Source of the DNA: Glandiceps talaboti
Taxonomy: Eukaryota > Hemichordata > Enteropneusta > Spengelidae
Direction: 5' to 3'
Assembly: GCF_964340395.1 (NCBI RefSeq)
Contig: NC_135551.1
Location: 30,281,455 to 30,345,454 of the forward strand
Length of the DNA: 64,000 bases
In this document: one piece after another, positions 47,601 through 61,599 of the stretch
Numbering within the stretch: the first letter of the stretch is position 1
Layout of the letters: the number at the start of each line of letters is the position of its first letter
The notes under the pieces: generated by a model
Told to the model about the DNA's origin: nothing
What the model saw: the letters and a program-made list of their open reading frames with translations, nothing else
The model's database searches: none
Translations under genes and position numbers: made by a program

Positions 47601-50600
47601 TTGAAAGAACAAAGTCCAGCTTTGACTAGCTTTTGCTGTGTTTATCAATGTAATCATATATCTTGTATTTATAGTCCTGTATATATTACCACTATAAAGT
47701 ACATTCACAGTAAAAATAAAATTGAAGGCATAAAGTCCTGCTATCTGACAACTGATACAGTTGACAATTTATACAATCAATGTCTATGTCTCAGTGAAAA
47801 GCCAGACTATGAAAAAAATACACCTGCAATCTCATATTGCAACAGAGGACATGATATAATGATATCATGTTATCAACTTACCAGTTGTATCTGCACTGTC
47901 ACCATGTTCAGTAACTACATTGTGTCCTGTAGCCAGTGTATTCTCAACAACTGGTCGTTTTTGTTCTAACAAATTGATGACAATTTTATGGTCATCAATT
48001 TGTTGTTGTATTGTGTTTAAATCACCACCCACAGGTTGTTGTTGGGTGAGTTCTTCATCTTTACGTGCCAGCCAGTCTAATAGTTCTTGGATGGTAAGAA
48101 TCAAACCAGTCCAGTCTTCAGCATTACACTCCAGTCTTGTTCTGTCAATACACAGTTACTAATTACTCTAAACTCTCAATCTGGTACAGACAAAGAGGGT
48201 CTCCTTCAAGATTGGCATCCCTACTTGACGACAAAGAGGGTCATCCCTACTTGACAACACCACTCAAACCTATGTCTGATGCAATCTAAAGACTGCAACT
48301 TAGTTCATTATTATGTGGAATATCATGATGGTAGAATGATTACAGTGGCTGGCTCAGAATCTGCAATTGACTAGTGTGTGTTGTATCACTGCCATTTGTT
48401 TTTAAATAGGTCCTAGGCAGTGTGCTCTCTAAGCCAATTTGATGCACCACTGATGCACACAATTTCTGGTGATACACCTATCTCTTACTATGTGGTGGCT
48501 AACAAGTAATCCCAGTTTTTCTCATTTTGACTCACAAAAACAAACTTTGGCTATCATTTAGAGGGTACACTGGTCCTAGGACAAGATTTGAATCACAATT
48601 GTGCCCTATTCAACTACTCAATAATTGGGACCTGGTAGGATATTGTGAATGCTTATAGAGGCTGCAATGGATCATATGCTCTCCAGGAAGTTGAAGTATA
48701 AACAGGACTGTTGTTTTGACATAGGTCTGTGCCAGGGGTATTAATTGAACAGTGCTATAATCACAACATTGTGGAAGCCCCTTCATAAATTATATGACAA
48801 GATCGACTACAACAATATAACAACTGCATTACAGCAAAGCTTATATCAGTTTACAGAGTGCCAGATGTTTCCATATGGTATTAAACATTGTATTATAGGG
48901 AGAACGGATGTCAGTATGATGCCTGAATTAGGTACAGCAATCAACACTGGGTGGTGTCTGTCAACATCAACTACAACAACACAGGGATACACAGCTAGTT
49001 ATGTGAAATGTATCTTGACTAAAAAATGGAAATGTTTTGATCAAGTTCATTGCCATGGATACAAAGTCTAAGTAACTTACCTTATTTCTATTGATTTCAT
49101 GCGTACATTTGTCCATCTTTCATTCATATCGTCTAACCGCCTTTGTAACATCGTTGCATCTTCCTGTATTTCAATACTGCGTAGTATCCGTGTGCCAGTG
49201 TCATTGAGTGATGTGTAGGCATTGTGATGTGCATCAATCTCTGCCTGTAAATCCTACAATACAGAGATAACAGGTTTGGATAAGTCTTACTGTACTAGAA
49301 ATACATAATACTACAAATTGTGAGGTGCATCAATCTCTGCCTGTAAATCCTACAATACAGAGATAACAGGTTTGGATAAGTCTTACTGTACTAGAAATAC
49401 ATAATACTACAAATTGTGAGGTGGCCAGCGAAAAAGGTTGAAAACGTATGTGTGAATTTGGCAATATGACAGGTCAAAATGTGTTATATGTAAAGGTAGG
49501 AGAGATAATGTTCCTTGAGGGTACACACGTAATTCATAATTTTTTACAGTTAATCATGAAATAATTACATCTGTCAATATTATTGTATATGACACAAAAG
49601 TACAAGCTGAAAGTTCTGTTACAAGTTCAACCCAAACTTGCTGAAACCAAGCAAAACATGGTTCAAAATGAGTACTGCATGAAACTCGACAGAAAGTAGA
49701 GTTTTTGTTTGAGTTTGTTGGTAAAGTTTACCAGAATTCCATCCTATGTTTTTTTTTTATAAGAATCACCTTCTATATATGTGGAGTCTGAGATGATAAG
49801 TTGACATAAGTTCTCCATGTTGTTTTGGCAAAGTTTAATAAGTAACAGTGTTCATGATCATCATTGTCCCCTTGTGACCTCATCCCCATGGAAACAAAGG
49901 GTTAGAATCTAGTCACCACGGTAACTAGGGTCAGAGTTAACAGATGTGAAATCATTTGGCATCAGTTCCAGACATAGCTTTCTCCCCATTATTCCCATCT
50001 ACAGTGTAGTGACAAACTCTATCCAGATATGCACCGACAAGTGGCACGACTTCTAGCATATCTAGGGCACAGGTCAGTGTAGCTCAGAACAAGTTATAAA
50101 TAGACCACTTCAGATTTGTACAAGTTTGATAGATCATTTCCTTACATGTAGTAGCACTTCCTGTCATCAACTCAAGTTATCCTCTTTCAAATCTCTCCAT
50201 TACTATGAAAAAAGGCTCTTTTAATATAACCATGAATGGAGAATTTCTCATGTAATGATGTATTTTACACATCGCAGTATGTTTGTTGACAGCAGTATTC
50301 TAAACATGGGTGAAATTGTACACATTGCAGTGAGTTGTTTGAGAGCAGTATAAAGTAGGAAAAAATCTATCTAGTGTTTTACCTACTACTACTAGTAGGT
50401 TCCTTACCAAAATTATAGTACAAGGTAACACAAAAAAATATCTTTGGGCTAGGGTATACTGTGTTATTAGTTCCAACGGGGAATAATTTGTCTACAATGC
50501 TACATTTCTATACTTTGTACTATAATTTTGGCAAATAATATGTTCTTGAATATATAATGTTGAAATATATGTATGATCCCCTATATCTCAACTTTCCCTT

Positions 50601-53600
50601 TCCTGGACATAGGCAAGCTCAGATATGGTAACATGTTATTTTACACTTTATCTAACATTTCCCTGTATTATATTTGACCTTGACCTTGACCCGACCCGAC
50701 CCGACCCGACCTTACACATACCTCTCAAATTGGTTGATAAAAGTTGATACATATATAAAACCATTCTGGATTATTTACATTAAAATTTTGAAAATTTTGA
50801 GAGATTCTACCCTTCAATCATGATCCATACTTTATGATAACAATTCAAATGATTGACAATAATATATGAAACAATATCCTGAAAGATGATAAAGTTGAAC
50901 ACACTTTGTCTCTATTTCATTCATATCCTCCTTTCACATGTAAAGATAAATTTCTTTCTTTTTGCTTATTTAGGAAATATAACATGATTTCAACTATCTG
51001 ATCTGAGCCTCCCAAATTTCAACAAGAAATACTTCACTTTATAATGTTTACTATAAAACAATATGTCCCCTAAGAATTATGTATGTGAGGTCTCTCCTTT
51101 ACTTCAGAGTTTATATTGTGTTTATTTATTTTGTAAACAGCTCAAAATTTGGAGCCAAATGTGAAGACGAACATAAAACTTTATGAGTGTCTGGTTTCTT
51201 TTAATAGTAGCTGCATTATCACGGAATACTGAGTTGCTATGGAAACACCAACTGGTAGTGACCTCATCCTGACACCTATGAAAGCCAAATTTTACCATCG
51301 TAACAAATCACACCATTATAAACATTTGGATTCCAGATTGTACATAACAGCCGGTAGGAAGTGAAAACAACAACCTACTTTTTTCATTTTACACCATTTT
51401 ACTAACAACTTTTAGTAATTTTCAAGTGACTAGTTTAGAATATTCCCCATCTATATTTTGACAGTTTATACATACTCTGAAAGTTACCTACATTGTGTTG
51501 TACAGTCTAACTTTCTCACAAGCCCCTAAGGGCTACATAAAATGACATATTTTATGTAGACTACGTCATCCCTGTCAATATATACTGCCATTCTTTCCTT
51601 TTCAGTTGTCAAAGTGATATGTTTCTTTTCTTTGACTTGCATAGAAAAGCTGTCTACGATTTCATTTACGTTGTAATCAAACATTGAAATCTACACAAAT
51701 TCATGTCCCATAATTTGCTATCCTGAAATACGTGTAACCATGCAGGTACAAGGGAGGAGACTAGCGTTTAAATTCTTACATGTAGAATATACTCAAGGTT
51801 GTTTTTTTACAGGGATTATATTGTTGATAGACCGAGTAAACTTGTCAAAGGGTAAATGTCACTCCTTTCAAACAACACAAAGGGTGGTATGTTGTAATTG
51901 GTGGACAATTTCCTACACTGTTCATAGTTCATTAACACTTTACACATTTCTAGACACAAACAGATGTGTTGATGTCAATGACTTTATTTTCAGTGAAAGC
52001 TGTATACACATTGCTTTTATGTCCACAGTTCCTCTATGACAGAAATACTGTGGTTCTAAGTTATCAACACACAATGATCAACAGAATTTAATTCACAACT
52101 CACAAGGTGACTGTCTTTTTAATGTATCTATACAACTTTTGTTTTTAATGTTAAGTTTGTAAACAATTTTGTCCTTACAAGTTATATTCAAAGCTGTGTT
52201 TTAATACTCTGTTCAGTTTGTCATGACTGTTTTTTTGAATTTGTTTACAAAACCTCTCAACAATGTCATTCTCATACCTTACATTCCTAAGAACCATTTA
52301 GGTATTAAATTCAACAAAAATACACAGTCTATTATTCACAACATCTGCATTCTCCTCCCTTGACATTTTTTTGGTTGAATGCTCCGCTCCCCCCCCCCCC
52401 CACCCAGCCCCCAACTTTTTTTGGTTGATGATGACTAAAATCCAAACTACTGAAATCAAGAAATGAAGAGGCGAGTAAATATATTTTAACAATTATTCCT
52501 AGAAGTATGACTAGGGATGGTTCATATACTTGTACACTGATTCTCAATAACACTTATTGAGTTTTGGCTTGTAAACTATTTTATTTCACTTTTTCTGCAG
52601 AACATGAATGAATGAATGAATGAATGAATGAATGAATGAATGAATGAATGAATAAATGAAAGAATGAATCATCAGTCACTCAATCAGTCAATCAATCAAT
52701 CAGTCAGTCAGTCAGTCAGTCAATCAGTCAATCAATCAGTCAGTCAATCAATCAGTCTTCAATGAATGAATGAATGAATGAATCAATCAATCAATCAATC
52801 AATCAAACTTCATCTGCATAAACTAGGCAACTGGTCGTCTTTCATTACAAATATTGTCCTTAAAACTTTACAGGTTCGTATTTCTGCTGGATACATCCAT
52901 GGTACAGCTATAGATGTTGGAGAGAGACCTTCTATGGTACAGCTATTGATGTTGGAGAGAGACTGTCTATGGTACAGCTATTGATGTTGGAGAGAGACCA
53001 TCTATGGTACAGCTATAGATGTTGGAGAGAGACCGTCTATGGTACAGCTATTGATATTGGAGAGAGACCGTCTATGGTACAGCTATTGATATTGGAGAGA
53101 GACCGTCTATGGTACAACTATTGATGTTGGAGAGAGACCGTCTATGGTACAGCTATAGATGTTGGAGAGAGACCGTCTATGGTACAGCTATTGATATTGG
53201 AGAGAGACCGTCTATGGTACAACTATTGATGTTGGAGAGAGACCGTCTATGGTACAGCTATAAATGTTGGAGAGAGACCGTCTATGGTACAGCTATAGAT
53301 GTTGGAGAGAGACCGTCTATGGTACAACTATTGATGTTGGAGAGAGACCGTCTATGGTACAGCTATAAATGTTGGAGAGAGACCGTCTATGGTACAGCTA
53401 TAGATGTTGGAGAGAGACCGTCTATGGTACAGCTATAAATGTTGGAGAGAGACCGTCTATGGTACAGCTATAGATGTTGGAAAGTGTTTGTGTCATTTTA
53501 GCTAGGCCTGAATAAGTATGTATAGTTTACAGCTAAAACTATTAGGAGAAAGTAAAGTGAAAGGTGTGAATGAGTTGTTCTTACAGTGTCAATACCATTC

Positions 53601-56600
53601 AGATTTACATATTTTAACATGTAAGTGTTTTACATTTGAGACACCTTGCTAAGTAGCATTAACACCAATACACCAAAGTAATAGTTTGCAATACAACACT
53701 CACTCAAAGTAAACAGACAGACTAAAGAACAGGATAGCCATGAGCATGGGTTACAGACTATACATACCTCTGGTATATACAATAACATCAAGTTCATTAT
53801 CAGGCCAATGTAATGTTTGGACATTGAGTCATAGAATCATAGAAAGGGAGACTTTGGAGAGAGAATACACACTCACAGCTGTTTTAACTGGGTTTATATA
53901 AAGTAGGAAAAGACCTATAGAATGCTTACAATCGCATCAAGTTCATTAAAGGACTTACGTTTTGAGACAGGTTTACAGACAGAAAGAATCATGCCATAGT
54001 GTTGTTTTCTCTAACCTTGAATAGGAGAATAAACGTATGGTGGACAAAGAAATCACAGCATGTGTTGACCCTGCTACAGGCAAATGGCATTGGAATTTAT
54101 ATTTCTTCCGAATTTTTATGATTTTCACACAGACAAAAGGTTTCCTGTTATCTACAAAGTAACAACCTGTCCACTTTCAATGAAAGTCTGATTTCTAGCT
54201 CTGTAGTATGTCTTTATATTTCTGTACAGCATAAGGCAATATGTGTGCATTAGAGAGCAGGTGAGCTTTCAATGGAGAGATGACATACTAAAATTCAGTT
54301 TCCTGCAGATTGTAAAAAATACATTAGAAATTTCAATTCAAAGCTGCATACGAGATTGTACATGTCCCTTATACACAACCCAGCAGGATGTCTGCATGTT
54401 TGTCAGAATTTAATGTATATATATATTTTGGTGCCAATCTAACACCTTTCTGGCTTACTTTCTTTTGGAAATGAAAATAGTCACATCTGTCACTCCTTTA
54501 CAATAAATAAAACAATAATATCACAGCAAGTTGTTTGTATTTTCAGAAGTGTTCACATCACTTAGTGTACTACTACTACATACATGTAGTGATTGTTGTA
54601 ACAGTCAAAACATTTAGTTTAGAGTCAGAACTCTAATTCTATAGTGTCTACAAACACTAGTGTCAGACAACATGGACACCATCATCATGGTTGTCATGAC
54701 AACTTACATGACACTGGGATGAGTAGAAGAACCTTGAAATCAATCCACACGGTAGCCATGGTAACATCAATAATTGTACATTCCATCATACAATATCTGT
54801 GAATACCTCCACCTTCAGCTTCTCTTTACACAATGATGTCAGTTTTCAAGTCGTAAAATTTCCCAATAGTTATGGACACACTAGCCTGAAGACTTGTCAT
54901 TAAGACATGACTGCCTTGCATGCAGACAGAGTAAGTCGAGAATCAATTCTGACAACGTCCCTTTCCTTCTCCAAGCAGGACTATTTAGACAGTACCCTGT
55001 ACATATGTGTCATGTTGTTTAAGAACCCTGATTGGGCTGAACAACAGGAGGTAGTATCTTACAGTCTATTTAGACATCAGCCTGTTATAGTGATACCATG
55101 ACAGGTATAAGCATAGACCCTCCACCAACTATGGTATAAGCTACGGTCACATACACACTTCCAACCTTTGTAAACTGACAACATTATCCTTATGTTTTGT
55201 AAGCTTTTCTCCAAATCAGTCTGAGGTTCCTTCTCAAGTAAAACATCATTTTTCCTTATCTTATCATACAAGCAAAAAGAAACCATAGCTTGCTAGAGAT
55301 AGTGGTCCATTCTAAAACAGCCTAATTTGCCTTCCACAGTCAATATATGTACACTGGTTTTAGACAGCTGACAGAGTTACATTGGTGGATGATTTTTAGA
55401 ACAACCCAAGCATGAAATGATACATTCATGGTTATAGAGATAAGCTGAAAAGAGCATCGATGCCTGACAAGGGTGGAGTAGTGGGACAGTGTTTGTCTGA
55501 AGTTACTTGGACATTCTAACACAGTGTAAAGTAAACATTTGTATAATTTGAAACTAAATTCCAAATATTACATAACCAGTGAAAAAATATCCATGGCAAA
55601 AAATTTGAGTTGGCTTCCGAATCAAATTGGTTTTCCTGCTACTGTGTATCTGTACTTCATTCAATGAATGTGGCAGGAAGGTGAACAACAGTTATGGAAA
55701 TTGGGATTGTTGGAAAGTGAGTTGATGGAATCACTCGTCTACATATACCACACATAGAGTGCACATGTGTACTTCCAACTTGTCACATAAATGACTGTAA
55801 ATTTGTAGAACACTTCAGAGGCCGTGACCCTGCCAGTGGATGGGCACACTCCCTATTTTGTACAGCAGTGGCAAAACAAGAAAATAAACCAACATACCCA
55901 TGCACAACTGTCATAAACTTGATCCCATTCCAAGTCAAGTTTGTCAACTACTGGTGCTGCTGTTTGTGTCGACATTTTCTTTGAGTGTAAATTTGTTGGC
56001 CAAGACTGGCGGTATGATAACTGACTGGGCTTATCGCAATCTTACAGCATAGGACAGACTTCAACTGCAGTGGCAATGTCTCCTTTGATTACAATAGAGT
56101 AATGGGCCATGCCCCCTGACAGACTTCCATACACATCTGGTAAAGCCTATCACCTCACCAAAACAAGCAGGCGTATCACATTACATTGCAGCTGACAGGG
56201 GGTGACCTCCTTCATTCTTATAATTTACAATGCACTACAACTGATGATGCATACATGATATGTCACACTACTAAACAGTAGGAGTGGAACAGACGGGGAA
56301 AACTACTGCAAAGACAGAAATGCTGTGAATCAGTCGGTCACTACATACAGATATTCCTAAATTTTACAGGAAGGAACGTCCTTGGTTGCCGTTTTCTTAA
56401 GGAAGTAACAAGGCCATCCCAGAGTTGTACAAGTACATTTCATTACTGCAGACAATACTATTAACTGATTTACCTAATGGTTTCATTAATGAGATTAGGT
56501 CTACATTCCTTCACCACAATGGAATAGACCAGTCTACTTAGTTAGTATACTAGGACTGAACCAACAGACACAAGAAATGAGGGGTGTTTTGTCTCCAGAC

Positions 56601-59600
56601 TTGGACCAGACATGCCAGAGGTCAAACAAACTTTGTGAAAGGGCATTGGTAAACAGGCAGACTAATTGGAATCACAAACCACATTGTAATTTTGACATAG
56701 TATGGGATATACTGGTCAAAGGGTACTACTGTACAGGAAATACACTGGACCAAGATATTCACACGATTACAGACTAATATTCACACGACTACAGATGACA
56801 AAATAACCTACATTCTCAACAACAAACTAGATCTTACTCATAAATAGAACTTTTTTCAAAAACATCATTCAGAACATTTTGTATCATTACATATTTCACA
56901 ATATTTCATAATTGTTCTTTGAACTCATACATGATGAACTTCGTATAGTCAGAATGTAAAGAAAAAAAGAAAACTTTGCAAAATGGTATCGTCTCAGCAC
57001 GTAAAATTTTCATTTTTTTCAAAACGTAATATCAGGATTTTTAAAATAACTCTAAACATATCTTGACCTATTTCTAAAGTGTCTGTGGTCACAAGTATTA
57101 ATTTGTGATTTTATCAAATTTACATAGAAAAATTATGAAATCATATTTACAGGGATATAGCTAAATTTGGGGTATGAATAAATCAATGGAGAATATTGTA
57201 GGTCAAATGTTAGCCCAGAAAGTTGGCCAGTATCTAGCTTGACAATGTCACTTGTCAAACCATAGACCCTCCACCAACGGGTCTATGGTCAAACCTAGTA
57301 TATAAAGCCAGATAGCCAAGTGACAAGTCTGTAGGTAAGTACAATGTCAGCATGTAAAGAAAGTAGGCTATACTAACCTGTCTATATAATTGCTGGATTT
57401 GTGACTACACTAGCAGTAGTACTTTAAGGTGTAGAATGAGGGCTAAAATAGTTATGGATCTACAATGTAGGTAGGCTACGCTTTTGTTGGCTATCAACAT
57501 ATATTCATTAGCCTGTGTATGGTCAAACTTAGTGTGGATGCCAACTGTGGTCTAATATAAATCGTAATGATACTGTATAGGAACTAGACTAGGTCAAACT
57601 ACATACACTGAATCTACACTCACGTATCTATACTCAGACCACATATTCAATGGCAGCAAAATGCAATGACATATCAAATCTTACCATACTGTGGGCTATC
57701 ACCAACTACCTTGTATATATGTATCCTGGGACCATACAGAAACAGATGGTTACACAGTAAACTAAACTAAACTGACTTTACATCTGTCTTTAACAAACGG
57801 TCGTCTACAGTGAGAACTAAACATAAATATACAGCAATGAAGTTTACACTGTATTGTAATCAAACACTGAACAGGAAAGCAGCCAGTCAGTAGCACTGAA
57901 GTCAAAACCAATCTGACCAAGGTAGTCCTATCTAGTTTCCTGTTATACTTTCACAGTACATGTTTTGTACTTGTGAGTTTGTGTAGTATTGTGTCTCTGT
58001 CTGGTCTAGCTAATTAACATACTATACCCCAAATATAGGTCATTAAATCTCATATTAACTTGTACAACTCCAAACCCTTGGAACTTAACAAGTACAGAGT
58101 CATTCAATATCGTTCATTAAAAGCATGTACATTATTTCACTGTGACATAGCTCAGCAAAACAGATTAACCATCACTGCATTTGTATTTACATTGTATTTC
58201 TAGATAGAATAATCTTATGTACATTTAGACATTTGTTTTAAAACTAATGAACAAACCTTTTTCAGCACCATATGGTCCATAAAAGTTACAAAAAGTTAAA
58301 ATATTTGTTTGGAAAAATTCGAACTGGGCAGTTTTATAGAAATGATTCCGTACTTAATTTTGGAATTACACCTACATTTTTAACACTAGGAAACCTATGA
58401 TAAATTACTAGATGTACTTACACTAACATTTTCAACATTCGATAAAGAGTACAATTTTCTTCACTGAACTATGTTATTGGGGCAGTGTTTGTGGTGTTTT
58501 TTAACACTTGTATAGAAATGACTCAGTAAAATAACCCAACACAGAGGCGACATAAACTGTTCACATCCATTTTGCAATTTCAGATAACTAGAGTCGCCTC
58601 AGAGTAGACGCATCTTTTGTAGTTTGACACCCCCCCCCCCCCAGTAAAACTTCACATTTTATGACTATCACAAAATATATGATTTCATGGTTTTCAAGTA
58701 CATACCTGAATTAATGTCTACAAGAAATCCCTTAGTACTATAAAACAATTTTACAGATCAGTCAAGCATTTCTGTGAAGTATTTTTATCTGACTTTTGAC
58801 CTCGCCCTCCTTCCCATCCCAACCAAGGCTACTTCTGGTGATAAGACACAGGAAATGATGTCATCATGGTTTACAATGAGTTCCTTCCATATCTACTTCT
58901 ATTTCACTTTCACAGATAACATAAAGATGATAAAGTGAAGAGGTTTGTTGTCTTTGTGGTTTTATAGTAATTGACTGTGTATAGCCTTGATAATGCCTTC
59001 CCTGCTGTGCACACAGTGAGGTATGGTTACATTGACAGTGGTAGATCACCAACACTACTCAGTTTAATACACAGACAACTATTGTCCACAGAAGACCACC
59101 TAAGTACTATACACTGATATCACTGGACATTGCCAGAGGAATACCTAAATTCACTGACAGACACCCATGCATGGCTGTTACAGACTGTCCAAATCTAAGC
59201 ATGGATGTATTAGTGATCCAAGGAACTACATGTAAAATCGATAAAGACAGTAAAATGCATCTTATTGTTCAGCCCTATTAGCATGGCATGAATATGTATC
59301 CTAGGGGAAATCGCCTCTGAGGGCGCACTTCTAAATGGGACAAAGTCTACTGCAACTGTTTCTTTCAATTTTATAATGTCACAGACATTATCAAAACTGT
59401 TTAAATGTACACAGAATGATACAATTACTGGATTCTTTGTATAGCTGTATGAGTCATAGTCTGTGTATGTTGCTAGAAAAGTCACAGATCCAGCAATATC
59501 GATCCAGACTGGCTGTATGAGCTGGAAACTACATCAACAATTTTCATTTGCAGGTGAGACACTTTCTTGTAATAATCAATCAGTACACTGATGTAAAATG

Positions 59601-60388
59601 TTGCATTTAAATTCAAAGTCAAAATTTCCAAATGGTTTAAAGTTATTCAAATTTACCAAAGTTGAGTCACTGACATGTTTTCAACAATCCAAACACTCTC
59701 CCATTTGACATCAAATTAATTCTATACTTGAATTGCTCTGAACATAATTTCTCAACATTGTCAACTGTTGTGCTATGGAAAAAAACAGCATGTACTTCAT
59801 TATTCAGACTAACTTTTATGACTATAAACTGCACGTACCCTATATTGTTTCAACCACAGTTTCAGCATATCCTGGTCTTCCAGTGCCACCTCATTTTCAG
59901 TTTCCTGTTCCATTCTTTCCATGGTGGTCTCAGCTTCTAACAGCCAGGCTAGGAATACTCCCAACTCAATATCAAATTCCTGTAAGGCCTTCAATGCCTG
60001 CACTATGTCTCCATTTCTCTCACCAGATCTATACACAATAAATAGAGATAACTGAGAATTAGGAAACGGGACTATTTATCAATGCTACAATTTATTCTAC
60101 ACTATGAATAATTAACTCTACGCTACCAATAATCAACTCTATGCTATCAATAATCATGAAATTTTTTCAAAATAGGGTATATAACCTATTCCTCCAAGGC
60201 TCTGAACCCCAACCCCCATTACATGTTAATGTATTTGTGAAACTAATTTACAAAATCCCAGTTTGTTACTGGGTTATAGAACTATACATGGTTCCCACTG
60301 ATAAAACAGAATAATTATGACCTGGAGCCAGTCTCTATCACAAACTCTGCAACCAGTGAAAGTACAAGAAACCATTTCAGTGACTAAA

Positions 60389-60424
<36 letters not shown>

Positions 60425-61374
60425 CAGTACTCCTATAACTAAATCACTTGTATACCTCATGTCTACCAGTTCAATCCACACTTCCATCTCACATCTAGTC
60501 TGTATGGTAACCCTGTCTTCAACCAGTACACTTAGTATTTCCTACATACATCACAGGAAATGATGGTATCCCAAGAATGAAGTATACTATCTAATCCCTA
60601 TAACAATGACACTAAGTTTATTCCCTTTGTTCTTGGACTAATCCATTCATTAAACAGAGGGGTGACAAGGGTTTTGGGGGTAAAAACAACCTATTAAAAC
60701 ATGATTATGTAGATTTCAGAATAATGAATGTTGATTTATTTGTATGAAGTATTATGCAAATTAGGATGTATTTTAGTAAGCTTTTTTTCCTGACTTTTTA
60801 TGCAGGAGAGGATTTTATTGTTTTTTCTATTTTTTAAAACCAAAGCCATGCTTATGATGTCACCTAGGCTGGCTGGCTAAAGAGTCTCTCCCCACCCCAT
60901 CCCATCCCATCCTCCCTACTCGTATCCCTGTTGGTGATGCTGATGTGTACATTTCCTCTAGCATCAATAACCTTTGTGTTACTCTTTGAATACAATATAT
61001 GGAGACATCATATGACTTACTTTACATTGTAAATGATACCTGTCCTAAAGTATGGCAGTTTCTAAACTAAATTTAGTCTGGATTGTTCAACCAAAATAAT
61101 ACAAGAAAGTTGTCTGATGCATATCTATTACCTGAGGCAGCAAGATGACATTACATATAATTATATGTATTTGTAATCAGGCTAGGGGGTATGGTAAGAC
61201 TAGGATGTGTTTGAGGAAGGATTAGGACCCCCTAACAAGAGCCAGATTCATATCAAGGACCCATGTCGGTAATCTTTATAACATAACTAAACAGTGGCTA
61301 GGAGTGACGCACCCACAAATTCCACAATAGTTTAGCAATGAGAACCAATAACTGACTAAGAATGTATGTATATA

Positions 61375-61423
<49 letters not shown>

Positions 61424-61432
61424 GTGTGTGTC

Positions 61433-61466
<34 letters not shown>

Positions 61467-61567
61467 TGTATGTATGTATGTATGTATGTATGTATGTGTG
61501 TGTGTGTATGTATGTATGTATGTATGTATGTATGTATGTATGTGTGTGTGTGTATGTATGTGTACGG

Positions 61568-61599
<32 letters not shown>

